From: Pelomonas sp. Root405
GTDB lineage: Bacteria; Pseudomonadota; Gammaproteobacteria; Burkholderiales; Burkholderiaceae_C
Assembly: GCF_001425165.1 (NCBI RefSeq)
Contig: NZ_LMDU01000001.1
Coordinates: 218,075 to 282,074, forward strand
DNA: 64,000 bases
Direction: 5' to 3'
Shown: piece after piece, positions 46,402 through 54,934 of the stretch
Position numbering within the stretch: the first letter of the stretch is position 1
Layout of the letters: each line of letters starts with the position of its first letter
Made by a program: the position numbers and the translations under genes
Notes under the pieces: generated by a model
Told to the model about the DNA's origin: nothing
The model's database searches: none
Seen by the model: only the letters and a program-made list of their open reading frames with translations

Positions 46402-47448
46402 ATGTCGCCCCGTTCCTTCGCCATCGCCGCCGTGCTGTGCGGCAGCCTGCTGCAGCCCGCCCTCGCCAAAGACCCGGCGGCGCTGCCGTTGCCCGACCCC
46501 TTCGACGTCGCGTCGGCGGCGGCCAGCCTGGTCGAGGTGTCCGGCGTCAAGGCGCTCAAGGACATCAAGGGCAACCGGCGCGTGGCCGTGCCGCAGTTCA
46601 GCATCGAGTTCGTCACGCAGGACAGTGTCAGCTCCGAGACCTCGGGCTTCGCCGCTGCCGGCCGTGCCAGCGTCAGCGGCTACTACCGGCTCACCGGCGT
46701 GGCCGAGCCCGAGTTCCAGGCACTCACCGAGCAGCTCTACGCCAGCTTTGTGCAGGCGCTGCAGGCGCAGGGCCTGGAGGTGCTCACGCCTCAGCAGCTG
46801 GCCGCGTCGCCCACCTGGGCCAAGCTGACCGCCGGCGGCGTACAGATGCCGGTGCGCGGCGAAACGTCCATCACCGTCGCACCGCCCGGCATGGCCCTGT
46901 ACGGCACCCACCGCATGCTGGCCAACACCAGCAAGAAGGGCGCGCTGGCCGCGCTGGCCGGCTTCGGGGCGGCCGTCACCGGCATCTCGGAGTCGGTCGA
47001 GAACGTCACCCTCCAGAAGGAGCTGGACGGCGCCGCGCTGGTGGAGGTGTCGATGAAACTGCACTTTGCACAGTTGAAGAACGAGAACCGCGGCTTCCTC
47101 AGCGGGCTCAGCAACACGGCCGCCGTCAGCGCCAAGCTGCACCCCATCCTGACGCATGCGCGCATGACCGTCATGTCGGGGCCGGAGGGCTCGACGCTCA
47201 GCACCAAGGCGCCGCTGCTGCTGGACCCGGCCGCCTTCACCGAGGTGCGCAAGGAGGCCGCGACCACCGGCGAGATCGCTGGCGCGGTGGCTGTGGGCCT
47301 GCTGCGCATGGCCATCGGCTCCAAGGACAGCAGCTCCAGCGAGAAGTACGAGGTCGTCGCCGAGCCGCAGCGCTACCGCGAGCGCATCGCCGCCAACCTG
47401 GCGCAGACCCACGCGATGCTGATTGCCCGCATGGTCAGCGAGCAGTGA
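46402..47448 (+). CDS. Secreted protein of unknown function linked to kinase module
   Basis: A 348-residue protein with a signal peptide ending QPALAKD and AGGAG upstream. The family is not recognised. Sequence is alternating beta-strand and helix: VAVPQFSIEFVTQDSV, YYRLTGVAEPEFQALTEQLYASFVQAL, GMALYGTHRMLANTSKK and ALVEVSMKLHFAQLKNENRGF, then a Ser-rich stretch (GSKDSSSSEKYE). The strand-helix pattern with VEVSGVKALKDIKGNRRVAVP resembles periplasmic lipid- or envelope-binding proteins, but that is only a shape argument. It lies 17 bases before the kinase gene, divergent from the sigma factor, so it may be the input or the main target of the module. Confidence 0.75.
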   Translation: MSPRSFAIAAVLCGSLLQPALAKDPAALPLPDPFDVASAAASLVEVSGVKALKDIKGNRRVAVPQFSIEFVTQDSVSSETSGFAAAGRASVSGYYRLTGVAEPEFQALTEQLYASFVQALQAQGLEVLTPQQLAASPTWAKLTAGGVQMPVRGETSITVAPPGMALYGTHRMLANTSKKGALAALAGFGAAVTGISESVENVTLQKELDGAALVEVSMKLHFAQLKNENRGFLSGLSNTAAVSAKLHPILTHARMTVMSGPEGSTLSTKAPLLLDPAAFTEVRKEAATTGEIAGAVAVGLLRMAIGSKDSSSSEKYEVVAEPQRYRERIAANLAQTHAMLIARMVSEQ

Positions 47449-47465
47449 GGCCGGGACACTGGGGC

Positions 47466-50060
47466 ATGAGCAAGCCCGAAGAGTCCTGGAACCGCGTGAA
47501 GGCGTTGTTCGATGCGGTGGCCGAGCTGCCTCCCACCGAACGCGACGCAGTCATCGCCGAAGTCGCACTGCCGCCAGAACTGCTGGCCGAGTTGCGCAGC
47601 CTGCTGCAGCACCACGACGACGCCACCGGCGGCTTCCTCGCTGCGGCCGCGGCCATGCAGGTCGACGGCTGGACCGGCCGCCGCCTGGGCGCCTGGCTGC
47701 TGGTGCGGCTGGTGGGCGCGGGCGGCATGGGCGAGGTCTACGAGGCTCAGCGGGCCGATGGCAGCTACGAAGGCCGCGCGGCCATCAAGCTGCTGCAGGG
47801 CGGGCGCGGCGCCGGCTGGCTGGCGCGCTTCGAGCAGGAGCGCCGGCTGCTGGCGCGTGTCAACCATCCGCACATCGCCCAGCTGATGGACGCTGGCATG
47901 ACGCCCGAGGGCCAGCCCTATTTCGTCATGGAATTGGTCGATGGCCAGCCGCTGGACGAGGCCGCGCGCGGCCTGCCCGTCGAGGGCCGCATCGCGTTGA
48001 TGCTGCAGCTCTGCGACGCGGTCGCTTTCGCGCACCGTCAGTTGCTGGTGCACCGCGACCTCAAGCCCGGCAACGTGCTGGTGGATGCGCAGGGCCGCGT
48101 GAAGCTGCTGGACTTCGGCATCGCCACGGCCATCGCACCCGACGGCGCCGGGCTGGAAGATACGCAGGCCGGCGCGATGACGCCCAACTACGCCAGCCCG
48201 GAGCAGGTGCGCGGCGAGCCGGTGGGCACGGCCACCGACATCTACAGCCTGGGCGTACTGCTCTACCTGCTGCTGACCGGCGTGCGCCCCACCGGCCGCG
48301 ACGCCACCACGCCGCAGGAGGCCGCCCGCAGCGTGCTGGAGGACGAACCTAAGCGCCCCAGCCGCCTCAGCCCCGATGACGTCGGCAACCCGCGGTGGCA
48401 GGCGCAGGCGCGCACGCTGCAGGGTGACCTGGACAACATCGTGCTGAAGGCGCTGGAGAAGCAGCCCGAGCGCCGCTACGCCAGCGTCGACGCGCTGGCC
48501 GCCGACCTGCGCGCCTACATCGGCGGCTTCCCCGTCAGCGCCCGCGCGCCGACCTGGGGCTATCGCACGGCCAAGCTGCTGGCGCGCAACCGGCTGGCCA
48601 GCGGGCTGGCGTTGGTGAGTGTGCTGGCCTTGGTGGGCGGACTGGCCGCGACGACTTGGCAGGCTCGCGAGGCGCGGCTGGCGCAGGGGCTGGCCGAGCA
48701 GCGGCTGGCCGAGGTCAGGCGCGTCACGCACGACCTGGTGTTCGGCTTCGGCGACAGCGTGGAGTACCTGCCGGGCGGGCAGAAGATCAAGCTCGACCTG
48801 CTGCGTGACACGCACGCTGCGCTGGAGCGCCTGCTGCCCACGCTCGGCGGCGACACGGCGGTGGTGGCCGACATGGCGCAGGTCCAGGTGCGCATGGCCG
48901 AGGCGCTGATGCCGGGCTACCCCGGTTCGCTGGAGAAGCAGGACGATGCGCGCCGCCATGCCGAAGCCGCCATGGCGCTCGTGGCCCGGGCCTGGCCCAC
49001 GCAGAAGCGCAACGCGCTGTTCGCGACCTATGCCTCGCGCGCCTACAACGTGATGGCTTCGGCCGAGCAGGAGGCGGGACGCCTGGAGGAGGCCGTCGAG
49101 CTCACACGTCACGGCCTGAAGCTGGCCGAGGAGGGTTTTGTGCTGGCACTGCCCGGCGTGGACCGGCTGCGACTGTTGGGCGCCATCACGGCTTCGCAGT
49201 TCAACCTCGGCCTGCTGCTGGACGACAACGGGCAAGGTGTGAACCGGCCTGCTGAGGCCATGACGGCCTACGAGGCAGCGCGAGCAGGCGCCTTGGCGCA
49301 GCTGGGCATGACGGCGGAGATTGCTGCCGTCAACGCAGGCTTGCGGCCCGAGGAGACGCGGCTGGAGGCCGAGCTGGGGCAGACCCAGTCCGTCATCGCG
49401 GGCGCCATCGCGTCCTCCCGGCTGCGTCGGGGCGATTACGCCGGCTCAGCCGAGGCGCGCCGCGAGAACGTCCAGCATCTGCGCCGTGTGCAGCCCATGC
49501 ACCCCGAGCAGCAGCAGTTCTGGGCCAGCCTCGCGACCACGCTGTTCCTGCAGGCCGAACTGGCGCTGCAACTGGCACATCCGGCCGAAGCGTTGACGGC
49601 GATGCGCGAAAGCATGACCTGGACCGGGCGCCTGCTTGAAAAGGACCCCGACAACCCACGCTGGCCCGGCGACCGGGATTCGCGTGCATTGACGCTGGGC
49701 ACGGCGCTGGTGCTGAACGGCGCCGCGGTCGAGGCCCGGCCCTGGCTGGAGCGGACGCGCGCCTACTGGTCGGCGGAGACGGCCAAGGCTGGCAATGCGC
49801 GAAACCGGCGCTCGCTGGCCTTGAGCGAGCTGCGGTTGGCTGGCCTGCATGGCGATGCGAAGGCGATGAAGGCGGCCGCCGTGGCGCTGCAGGCACTGTC
49901 GGACGCCGAGCCCCGAAGCGCCGACAACGCGCTGGCCGCCGCCGAAGCTGCCTACATGCTGGCCGACAAGCCCGCTGCTTGTGCCGCCTGGTCCCGCGCC
50001 GCGCCGCTGCGGCCGCTGCCGCCGCAGGCGCAGGCCTGGCGCGCTGAACTGGGCTGTTAG
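47466..50060 (+). CDS. Transmembrane Ser/Thr protein kinase with C-terminal helical-repeat sensor
   Basis: An 864-residue Hanks-type kinase. The kinase domain (about 77-350) is complete: LVGAGGMGEVYEA, AAIKLLQ with the ATP Lys, VHRDLKPGNVLV, LLDFGIAT and MTPNYASPEQVRG. An N-terminal helical part (1-75) precedes it. One membrane helix at about 377-398 (ALVSVLALVGGLAATTWQ) follows. The remaining 460 residues are Ala/Leu-rich TPR-like helices, presumably periplasmic. It is probably co-transcribed with the secreted protein upstream and partners the divergent ECF sigma factor. The signal and phosphorylation site are unknown. Converges on cphA with a 12-base gap. Confidence 0.92.
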   Translation: MSKPEESWNRVKALFDAVAELPPTERDAVIAEVALPPELLAELRSLLQHHDDATGGFLAAAAAMQVDGWTGRRLGAWLLVRLVGAGGMGEVYEAQRADGSYEGRAAIKLLQGGRGAGWLARFEQERRLLARVNHPHIAQLMDAGMTPEGQPYFVMELVDGQPLDEAARGLPVEGRIALMLQLCDAVAFAHRQLLVHRDLKPGNVLVDAQGRVKLLDFGIATAIAPDGAGLEDTQAGAMTPNYASPEQVRGEPVGTATDIYSLGVLLYLLLTGVRPTGRDATTPQEAARSVLEDEPKRPSRLSPDDVGNPRWQAQARTLQGDLDNIVLKALEKQPERRYASVDALAADLRAYIGGFPVSARAPTWGYRTAKLLARNRLASGLALVSVLALVGGLAATTWQAREARLAQGLAEQRLAEVRRVTHDLVFGFGDSVEYLPGGQKIKLDLLRDTHAALERLLPTLGGDTAVVADMAQVQVRMAEALMPGYPGSLEKQDDARRHAEAAMALVARAWPTQKRNALFATYASRAYNVMASAEQEAGRLEEAVELTRHGLKLAEEGFVLALPGVDRLRLLGAITASQFNLGLLLDDNGQGVNRPAEAMTAYEAARAGALAQLGMTAEIAAVNAGLRPEETRLEAELGQTQSVIAGAIASSRLRRGDYAGSAEARRENVQHLRRVQPMHPEQQQFWASLATTLFLQAELALQLAHPAEALTAMRESMTWTGRLLEKDPDNPRWPGDRDSRALTLGTALVLNGAAVEARPWLERTRAYWSAETAKAGNARNRRSLALSELRLAGLHGDAKAMKAAAVALQALSDAEPRSADNALAAAEAAYMLADKPAACAAWSRAAPLRPLPPQAQAWRAELGC

Positions 50061-50072
50061 GCCGGGCAGCGA

Positions 50073-52646
50073 TCAGCCTTCGGTGATGCGCTTGGCCAGG
50101 TGGGCCAGCGCGTCCTCGACCTGGTCCACCAGCACCAGGCAGAGGTCACCCGGCTGCAGGCGTTCCAGCGCACGGTCGATGGCTGTGAACTCGCCGATGA
50201 TTTCCTCGATGTGCCGGGTGCGTGACGCCCCTTGCAGCCCCGCGCGCAGCAGCGCGACGACCTCGCCTGCCTCGCGGCCGCGCTGGCAGGCATCTTCGTA
50301 GAGGATGACCTCGTCGAAGGCAGCGCCGAGGATCTCGGTCTGTACGCGGATGTCCTCGTCACGCCGGTCACCGGCGCCGCTGATGACGACGCTGCGTGTC
50401 TTGGCTGGCAGGGCCGCGACGGCGCCGACCAGGGCCTTCATCGCGTCGCCGTTGTGGCCGTAGTCGGCAATGACCGTGGCGCCACGGTAGTCCATCACGT
50501 TGAAGCGCCCGGGCGCGTTGTCGGCGTCGTTGGAGAAGCTGCCGACACCGCGGCGGACGGTGTCCCAGTCCAGGCCCACGGCCCAGGCAGCGGCCACCGA
50601 GGCCATCGCGTTCTCGACCTGGAAGCCGATCAGGCCACCGCGGGTGATGGGGATGTCGCGCAGCGGGATGCTCTCGCGCCACACCCCTTGCGCGGCGACG
50701 AGTTGGTCGCCGTCCACGTAGACGCAGCGCTTGCCTTGCGCGCGGTGCGTGGCCATGACCGGGTGGTGGCGGTCGGCCGCGAAGTAGATGACCTGGCCGG
50801 GGCAGACGGCGGACATGCCGGCCGTCAGCGGGTCGGCCGCGTTCAGCACCGCATAGCCGTTGGGCGCCACGTTTTGCACGATGACGCGCTTGACGAGGAT
50901 GAGATCTTCGGCGGTGTTCAGGAAGTTCATGCCGAGGTGGTCGCCCGCACCGACATTGGTCACGACGGCCACCTGGCAGCGGTCGAAGCCCAGGCCCTCG
51001 CGCAGGATGCCGCCGCGCGCCGTCTCCAGCACGGCCGCTTCGACATCGGGGTGCATCAGCACATTGCGCGCGCTCTTGGGGCCGGAACAGTCGCCGCTGT
51101 CGATCTGGCGGCCGTCGACATAGACCCCGTCGGTGTTGGTCATGCCAACCTTGAGGCCACAGCTGGCAAACATGTGGGCGATCAGCCGCGTGACCGTCGT
51201 CTTGCCATTGGTGCCGGTGACGGCGACGACCGGGATGCGGCCATCCTCGGCCTTGGGCCCCTGACCGAACAGGTGGCCGACGATGGCCTCGCCGACGTTT
51301 CGGCCCTTGCCGTAGCTGGGGCTCAGGTGCATGCGCAGCCCAGGTGCGGCGTTGACCTCGACGATGCCGCCGCTGATCTCCTCCAGCGGGCGCAGCACGC
51401 TCTCGGCCACGACGTCGACGCCGCAGACATGCAGGCCCACGACCTGGGCTGCCGCGATGGCGCGGGCGGCGACTTCCGGATGCACGTCGTCCGTCACGTC
51501 GGTGGCCGTGCCGCCCGTGGACAGGTTGGCGTTGTTGCGAAGGATGACGCGCTGGCCCTTCTCGGGCACCGACTCGGGGGTCAGGCCTTGCTGGGTCAGG
51601 CGCGCGACGGCGATGTCGTCAAAGCGGATCTTGGTCAGCGATGTCGCATGGCCGTCACCGCGCTTGGGGTCGGCATTGACCTTGTCCACCAGCTGCTTGA
51701 CGGTGTGCATGCCGTCGCCGATGACGTGGGGCGGGTCGCGGCGCGCGGCGGCGATGAGCTTGTCGCCGATGACGAGCAGCCGGTAGTCCGACCCGGGCAG
51801 GAACTTCTCGACCATGACAGTGCCTATCTCGTCGGCCGCCTTGTAGGCCGCCTCGATGCCTTCGCGTGTCGTCACGTTGACGGTCACGCCCTTGCCCTGG
51901 TTGCCGTCCTGCGGCTTGACGACGACGGGCAGGCCGATGTCCTGCGCAACTTCCCAGGCGTCATCGATGGACTCGACCGGCCGACCCGTCGGCACCGGCA
52001 CGCCGGCGGCCTGCAGCAGGCGCTTGCAGAGATCCTTGTCCTGGGCGATGGATTCGCTGACGGCGCTCGTCGCGTCGACCTCGGCGGCCCAGATGCGGCG
52101 CTGCTTGGCGCCCCAGCCGAACTGCACGAGGCTGCCCTGCGTCAGCCGGCGGTAGGGGATGCCGCGCGCCAGTGCTGCGTCGACGATGGAGCCGGTCGAG
52201 GGGCCGAGGCGGATGTCCTCGTCGAGCTCGCGCAACTGCGCGAGGACGGCGTCGGCATCGAACTCGCCGCCGCCCTCATCACGTTGAAGCGCGGCCAGCA
52301 CCAGCTTGAGCGCATGCTCGAAGGCCAGGCGGCCGACGTCTTCCTCGCTGTATTCGATGACGAGCTGATAGGTGCCGGCCTCGGGCGTGACATGGGTCTG
52401 GCTGAAGGTGACCGGGCAGCCGGCCTGGGCCTGCAGGGCCAGCGTTGCCTGCTCCAGCACCTGGGCCAGCGAGGCGTCGCGGCGCAGCTCGCCGATGGTG
52501 GGGAAGAGCTGGCGCAGGCGCGACTCGAAGCCGGGCAGGCGTTCGAGCGACCGCTCTGACTCGTTGCAATGCACGACGGCCTCGATAGCCGTGTGGCGGC
52601 TCCACATATTGGGGCCGCGCAGCGCGCGGGTGCGGGAAACGTCCAT
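50073..52646 (-). CDS. cphA: Cyanophycin synthetase, complete two-site form
   Basis: An 857-residue enzyme that builds cyanophycin (poly-aspartate with arginine side chains), a nitrogen reserve. The N-terminal domain and ATP-grasp domain (VVVKPQDGNQGKGVTVNV, GGIVEVNAAPGLRMHL) add aspartate. The Mur-ligase-like domain adds arginine and keeps the P-loop GTNGKTT (Lys at about residue 482), NVGAGDHLG and a complete C-terminal lobe with ADYGHNGDAMKAL. Both active sites therefore appear intact. It follows the cphA' paralogue by 12 bases in one operon. Confidence 0.96.
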   Translation of the reverse strand: MDVSRTRALRGPNMWSRHTAIEAVVHCNESERSLERLPGFESRLRQLFPTIGELRRDASLAQVLEQATLALQAQAGCPVTFSQTHVTPEAGTYQLVIEYSEEDVGRLAFEHALKLVLAALQRDEGGGEFDADAVLAQLRELDEDIRLGPSTGSIVDAALARGIPYRRLTQGSLVQFGWGAKQRRIWAAEVDATSAVSESIAQDKDLCKRLLQAAGVPVPTGRPVESIDDAWEVAQDIGLPVVVKPQDGNQGKGVTVNVTTREGIEAAYKAADEIGTVMVEKFLPGSDYRLLVIGDKLIAAARRDPPHVIGDGMHTVKQLVDKVNADPKRGDGHATSLTKIRFDDIAVARLTQQGLTPESVPEKGQRVILRNNANLSTGGTATDVTDDVHPEVAARAIAAAQVVGLHVCGVDVVAESVLRPLEEISGGIVEVNAAPGLRMHLSPSYGKGRNVGEAIVGHLFGQGPKAEDGRIPVVAVTGTNGKTTVTRLIAHMFASCGLKVGMTNTDGVYVDGRQIDSGDCSGPKSARNVLMHPDVEAAVLETARGGILREGLGFDRCQVAVVTNVGAGDHLGMNFLNTAEDLILVKRVIVQNVAPNGYAVLNAADPLTAGMSAVCPGQVIYFAADRHHPVMATHRAQGKRCVYVDGDQLVAAQGVWRESIPLRDIPITRGGLIGFQVENAMASVAAAWAVGLDWDTVRRGVGSFSNDADNAPGRFNVMDYRGATVIADYGHNGDAMKALVGAVAALPAKTRSVVISGAGDRRDEDIRVQTEILGAAFDEVILYEDACQRGREAGEVVALLRAGLQGASRTRHIEEIIGEFTAIDRALERLQPGDLCLVLVDQVEDALAHLAKRITEG

Positions 52647-52658
52647 GGGTTTTTGGAG

Positions 52659-54833
52659 TTAGGCGAGGTGGAGTTCAGGCACGAAGGTGTCGAGGCCGGC
52701 GGCGATCAGTTCGGGTGAGATGCCCAGCGCCCAGGCCGCGGCAACGGCGGCAAGCAGCGTGGGCGCGTCGACGACCTGCGCGCCGAAACGGCGCAGCAGC
52801 GCTTCGATATTGGCCCCGGGCGTCTCCGCCGGGCCCTGGGCGAGCACGGCAGCGCCGCCGCGCAGGAAGACGGCACGGCCGCCGCGGTCGCGGTGCTGCT
52901 GGATGGCTGGCAGCGCGCCGTCCTCGGCATAGAAGACGACCTCGCCATCGCTCAGCTCGGCCATGTCGACCAGGCGCGGATGCGCGGCATTCAGCACGCT
53001 GGCGCCGTCGCTCAGCACCACGTCGACCTGCGTGCGCAGCACCTTGTAGAGCTGGTCCTCGTCCTGCACGTCGAACTCGGCCAGCGCGGCGATGCCGTCC
53101 ATGTCGGTGACCACGCCGACCTGGCAGCGGTCATAGGCCAGGCCATCGCGCAGCACCGAGGCCGGGTCGTTCTCGATGACGACGGCATTGACGCCGCGGT
53201 TCATCAGCAGGCGGTGGGCGGCGTCCCAGCGGGCACTGTTCTTCTTCTCGACGCGGCGCGTGCCGAGGAATAGGCCGTCGCGGCAGGCCAGGCCGACATG
53301 GCGGCCGTTGAGGTGCAGCAGCCAGGCGACGAGGCGCGAAATCTGCGGGCCACCGCGCGAGCCGGCCACGCCGACGATGGGGATGCGGCCGCTCTCGTCC
53401 TCGGCGAACAGGTGGTCGATGATGGCCTGGCCCACCGGCTGCGGCGCACCACCCGCGGGCTTGAGGTGCATCAGCAGGCCCGGCCCGGCATTGACCTCGA
53501 CGATGGCGCCGCCGGTTTCGCTCAGGGGCTTGCCGATGTCCTCGGTGACGAGGTCGACGCCGGCGATGTCCAGGCCGATGGTGCGCGCAGCCAGCGACAC
53601 GGCATGGGCGACCTCGGGGTGGACCTCGGGCGTGCAGTCGATCGCAACATTGCCGTTGCGCTGGATCAGCACCGACTTGCCCTGCGGCGGCACCGACTCG
53701 GGCGCAAAGCCCTGGCGCTGCAGGTCCAGCAGCACGACGGGGTCTTCGCCAAGGGTGATGCGGTTGAGCGGGAAGTCCTCGGTCAGGCCGCGGCGCGGGT
53801 CGGTGTTGATCTGCAGGTCGATGAGTTCGGCAACCGTGTGCACGCCGTCGCCATGCACCCAGGCCGCCTCGCCGCGCGCAGCGGCCACCACCTGCCCGCC
53901 GACAACGAGCACGCGGTGCTCATTGCCGCGGATATAGCGCTCCACCAGCACGGAGGAACCCTCGGCGTCGGCGAGCAGATAAGCCGCCTCGCAGTCGGTC
54001 TCGTTGGCGATGTCCAGCGTGACGCCACGGCCATGGTTGCCGTCGCTGGGCTTGATGACGACGGGCAGGCCCAGGTCCTGCGCGGCGCGCCAGGCTGCGG
54101 CGGCGGTCTTGACTTCCTCGCCCGCCGGCACCGGTACGCCGACGGCCTTGAGGAGGGTCTTGGTCAGGTCCTTGTCGCCGGCGATGCCTTCGGCGATGGC
54201 GCTGGTCATGTCGGTCTCGGCCGTCCAGATGCGGCGCTGGCGCGCACCGTGGCCGAGTTGCACGAGGTTGCCGTCGTTCAGGCGGATGTGCGGGATGCGG
54301 CGGTCGGTGGCCGCCGCGACGATGGCCGCGGTGGAGGGCCCCAGGTAGCAGTCGTCCAGCTTGTCGCGCACGCGGGCGACCGCAGCGGGCACGTCGAAGG
54401 GCTGGTCGTTGATGATGGCCATGATGAGGGCATGGCCCTCGGCCAGCGCCGCGCGCGCCACCTGCTCGTCGCGGGCGCGGAAGACCATGCGGTAGACGCC
54501 GCGTTTGGAGGTGGAGCGCGTCTGGCCGAAGCCGGTGGGCATGCCCGACAGGTTGAGCAGCTCGATGACGATGTGCTCCAGCACGTGGCCCATCCAGGTG
54601 CCGTCACGCAGGCGCTCGATGAAGCCGCCACGCTCGCCGACGCCGCAATGGTGTTCGATCAGGTTGGGCAGTGCGGCCGTCAGCCGGTCGTTGAAGCCGG
54701 GCAGCAGGTGGCTGGGGTGGTCCTCCAGCTCGCCCAGGTCCAGCCAGACCTCCAGCACGGGCCGGTAGGTCCACATGTTCGGCCCGCGCAGGTAATTGAT
54801 GCGCAGCAGCGCGATGTCGTTCTTCTGGCTCAT
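52659..54833 (-). CDS. CphA'-type cyanophycin synthetase paralogue with degenerate Mur-ligase half
   Basis: A 724-residue paralogue of the downstream cphA. The ATG at 54833 gives the usual start MSQKNDIALLRINYLRGPNMW; a longer version would read through the promoter region. The N-terminal and ATP-grasp parts are conserved (LPVVIKPSDGNHGRGVTLDI, GGAIVEVNAGPGLLMHL). In the Mur-ligase half the P-loop reads GSRGGPQ instead of GTNGKTT (Lys replaced by Gly at about 495), and the C-terminal lobe is absent, making it some 130 residues shorter. So arginine addition by this half is unlikely. It probably works with only the ATP-grasp site, like CphA2, or assists CphA. First gene of the operon, divergent from the ABC gene. 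Confidence 0.9.
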   Translation of the reverse strand: MSQKNDIALLRINYLRGPNMWTYRPVLEVWLDLGELEDHPSHLLPGFNDRLTAALPNLIEHHCGVGERGGFIERLRDGTWMGHVLEHIVIELLNLSGMPTGFGQTRSTSKRGVYRMVFRARDEQVARAALAEGHALIMAIINDQPFDVPAAVARVRDKLDDCYLGPSTAAIVAAATDRRIPHIRLNDGNLVQLGHGARQRRIWTAETDMTSAIAEGIAGDKDLTKTLLKAVGVPVPAGEEVKTAAAAWRAAQDLGLPVVIKPSDGNHGRGVTLDIANETDCEAAYLLADAEGSSVLVERYIRGNEHRVLVVGGQVVAAARGEAAWVHGDGVHTVAELIDLQINTDPRRGLTEDFPLNRITLGEDPVVLLDLQRQGFAPESVPPQGKSVLIQRNGNVAIDCTPEVHPEVAHAVSLAARTIGLDIAGVDLVTEDIGKPLSETGGAIVEVNAGPGLLMHLKPAGGAPQPVGQAIIDHLFAEDESGRIPIVGVAGSRGGPQISRLVAWLLHLNGRHVGLACRDGLFLGTRRVEKKNSARWDAAHRLLMNRGVNAVVIENDPASVLRDGLAYDRCQVGVVTDMDGIAALAEFDVQDEDQLYKVLRTQVDVVLSDGASVLNAAHPRLVDMAELSDGEVVFYAEDGALPAIQQHRDRGGRAVFLRGGAAVLAQGPAETPGANIEALLRRFGAQVVDAPTLLAAVAAAWALGISPELIAAGLDTFVPELHLA

Positions 54834-54934
54834 GCAACGTATCGAGTGAGGGGTTGTGCGCGGTGAAGGCGCGTGGAATTGTGCGCCGAAGTCATCAGCC
54901 AGAATCGCGACCGCCCGTCGCAACGAACAACAAC

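Noticed and set aside
46308-47465. Upstream extension of the kinase frame through the secreted-protein gene
   Set aside because: Arg/Gly/Pro-rich translation without motifs. The frame of the secreted protein has a signal peptide and a ribosome-binding site, and the kinase starts cleanly at 47466.
50232-52559. Long open frame opposite cphA (and a similar one, 53298-54866, opposite cphA')
   Set aside because: No recognisable domain; Asp/Val/Gly/His-rich antisense translation of the ATP-grasp and Mur-ligase genes.
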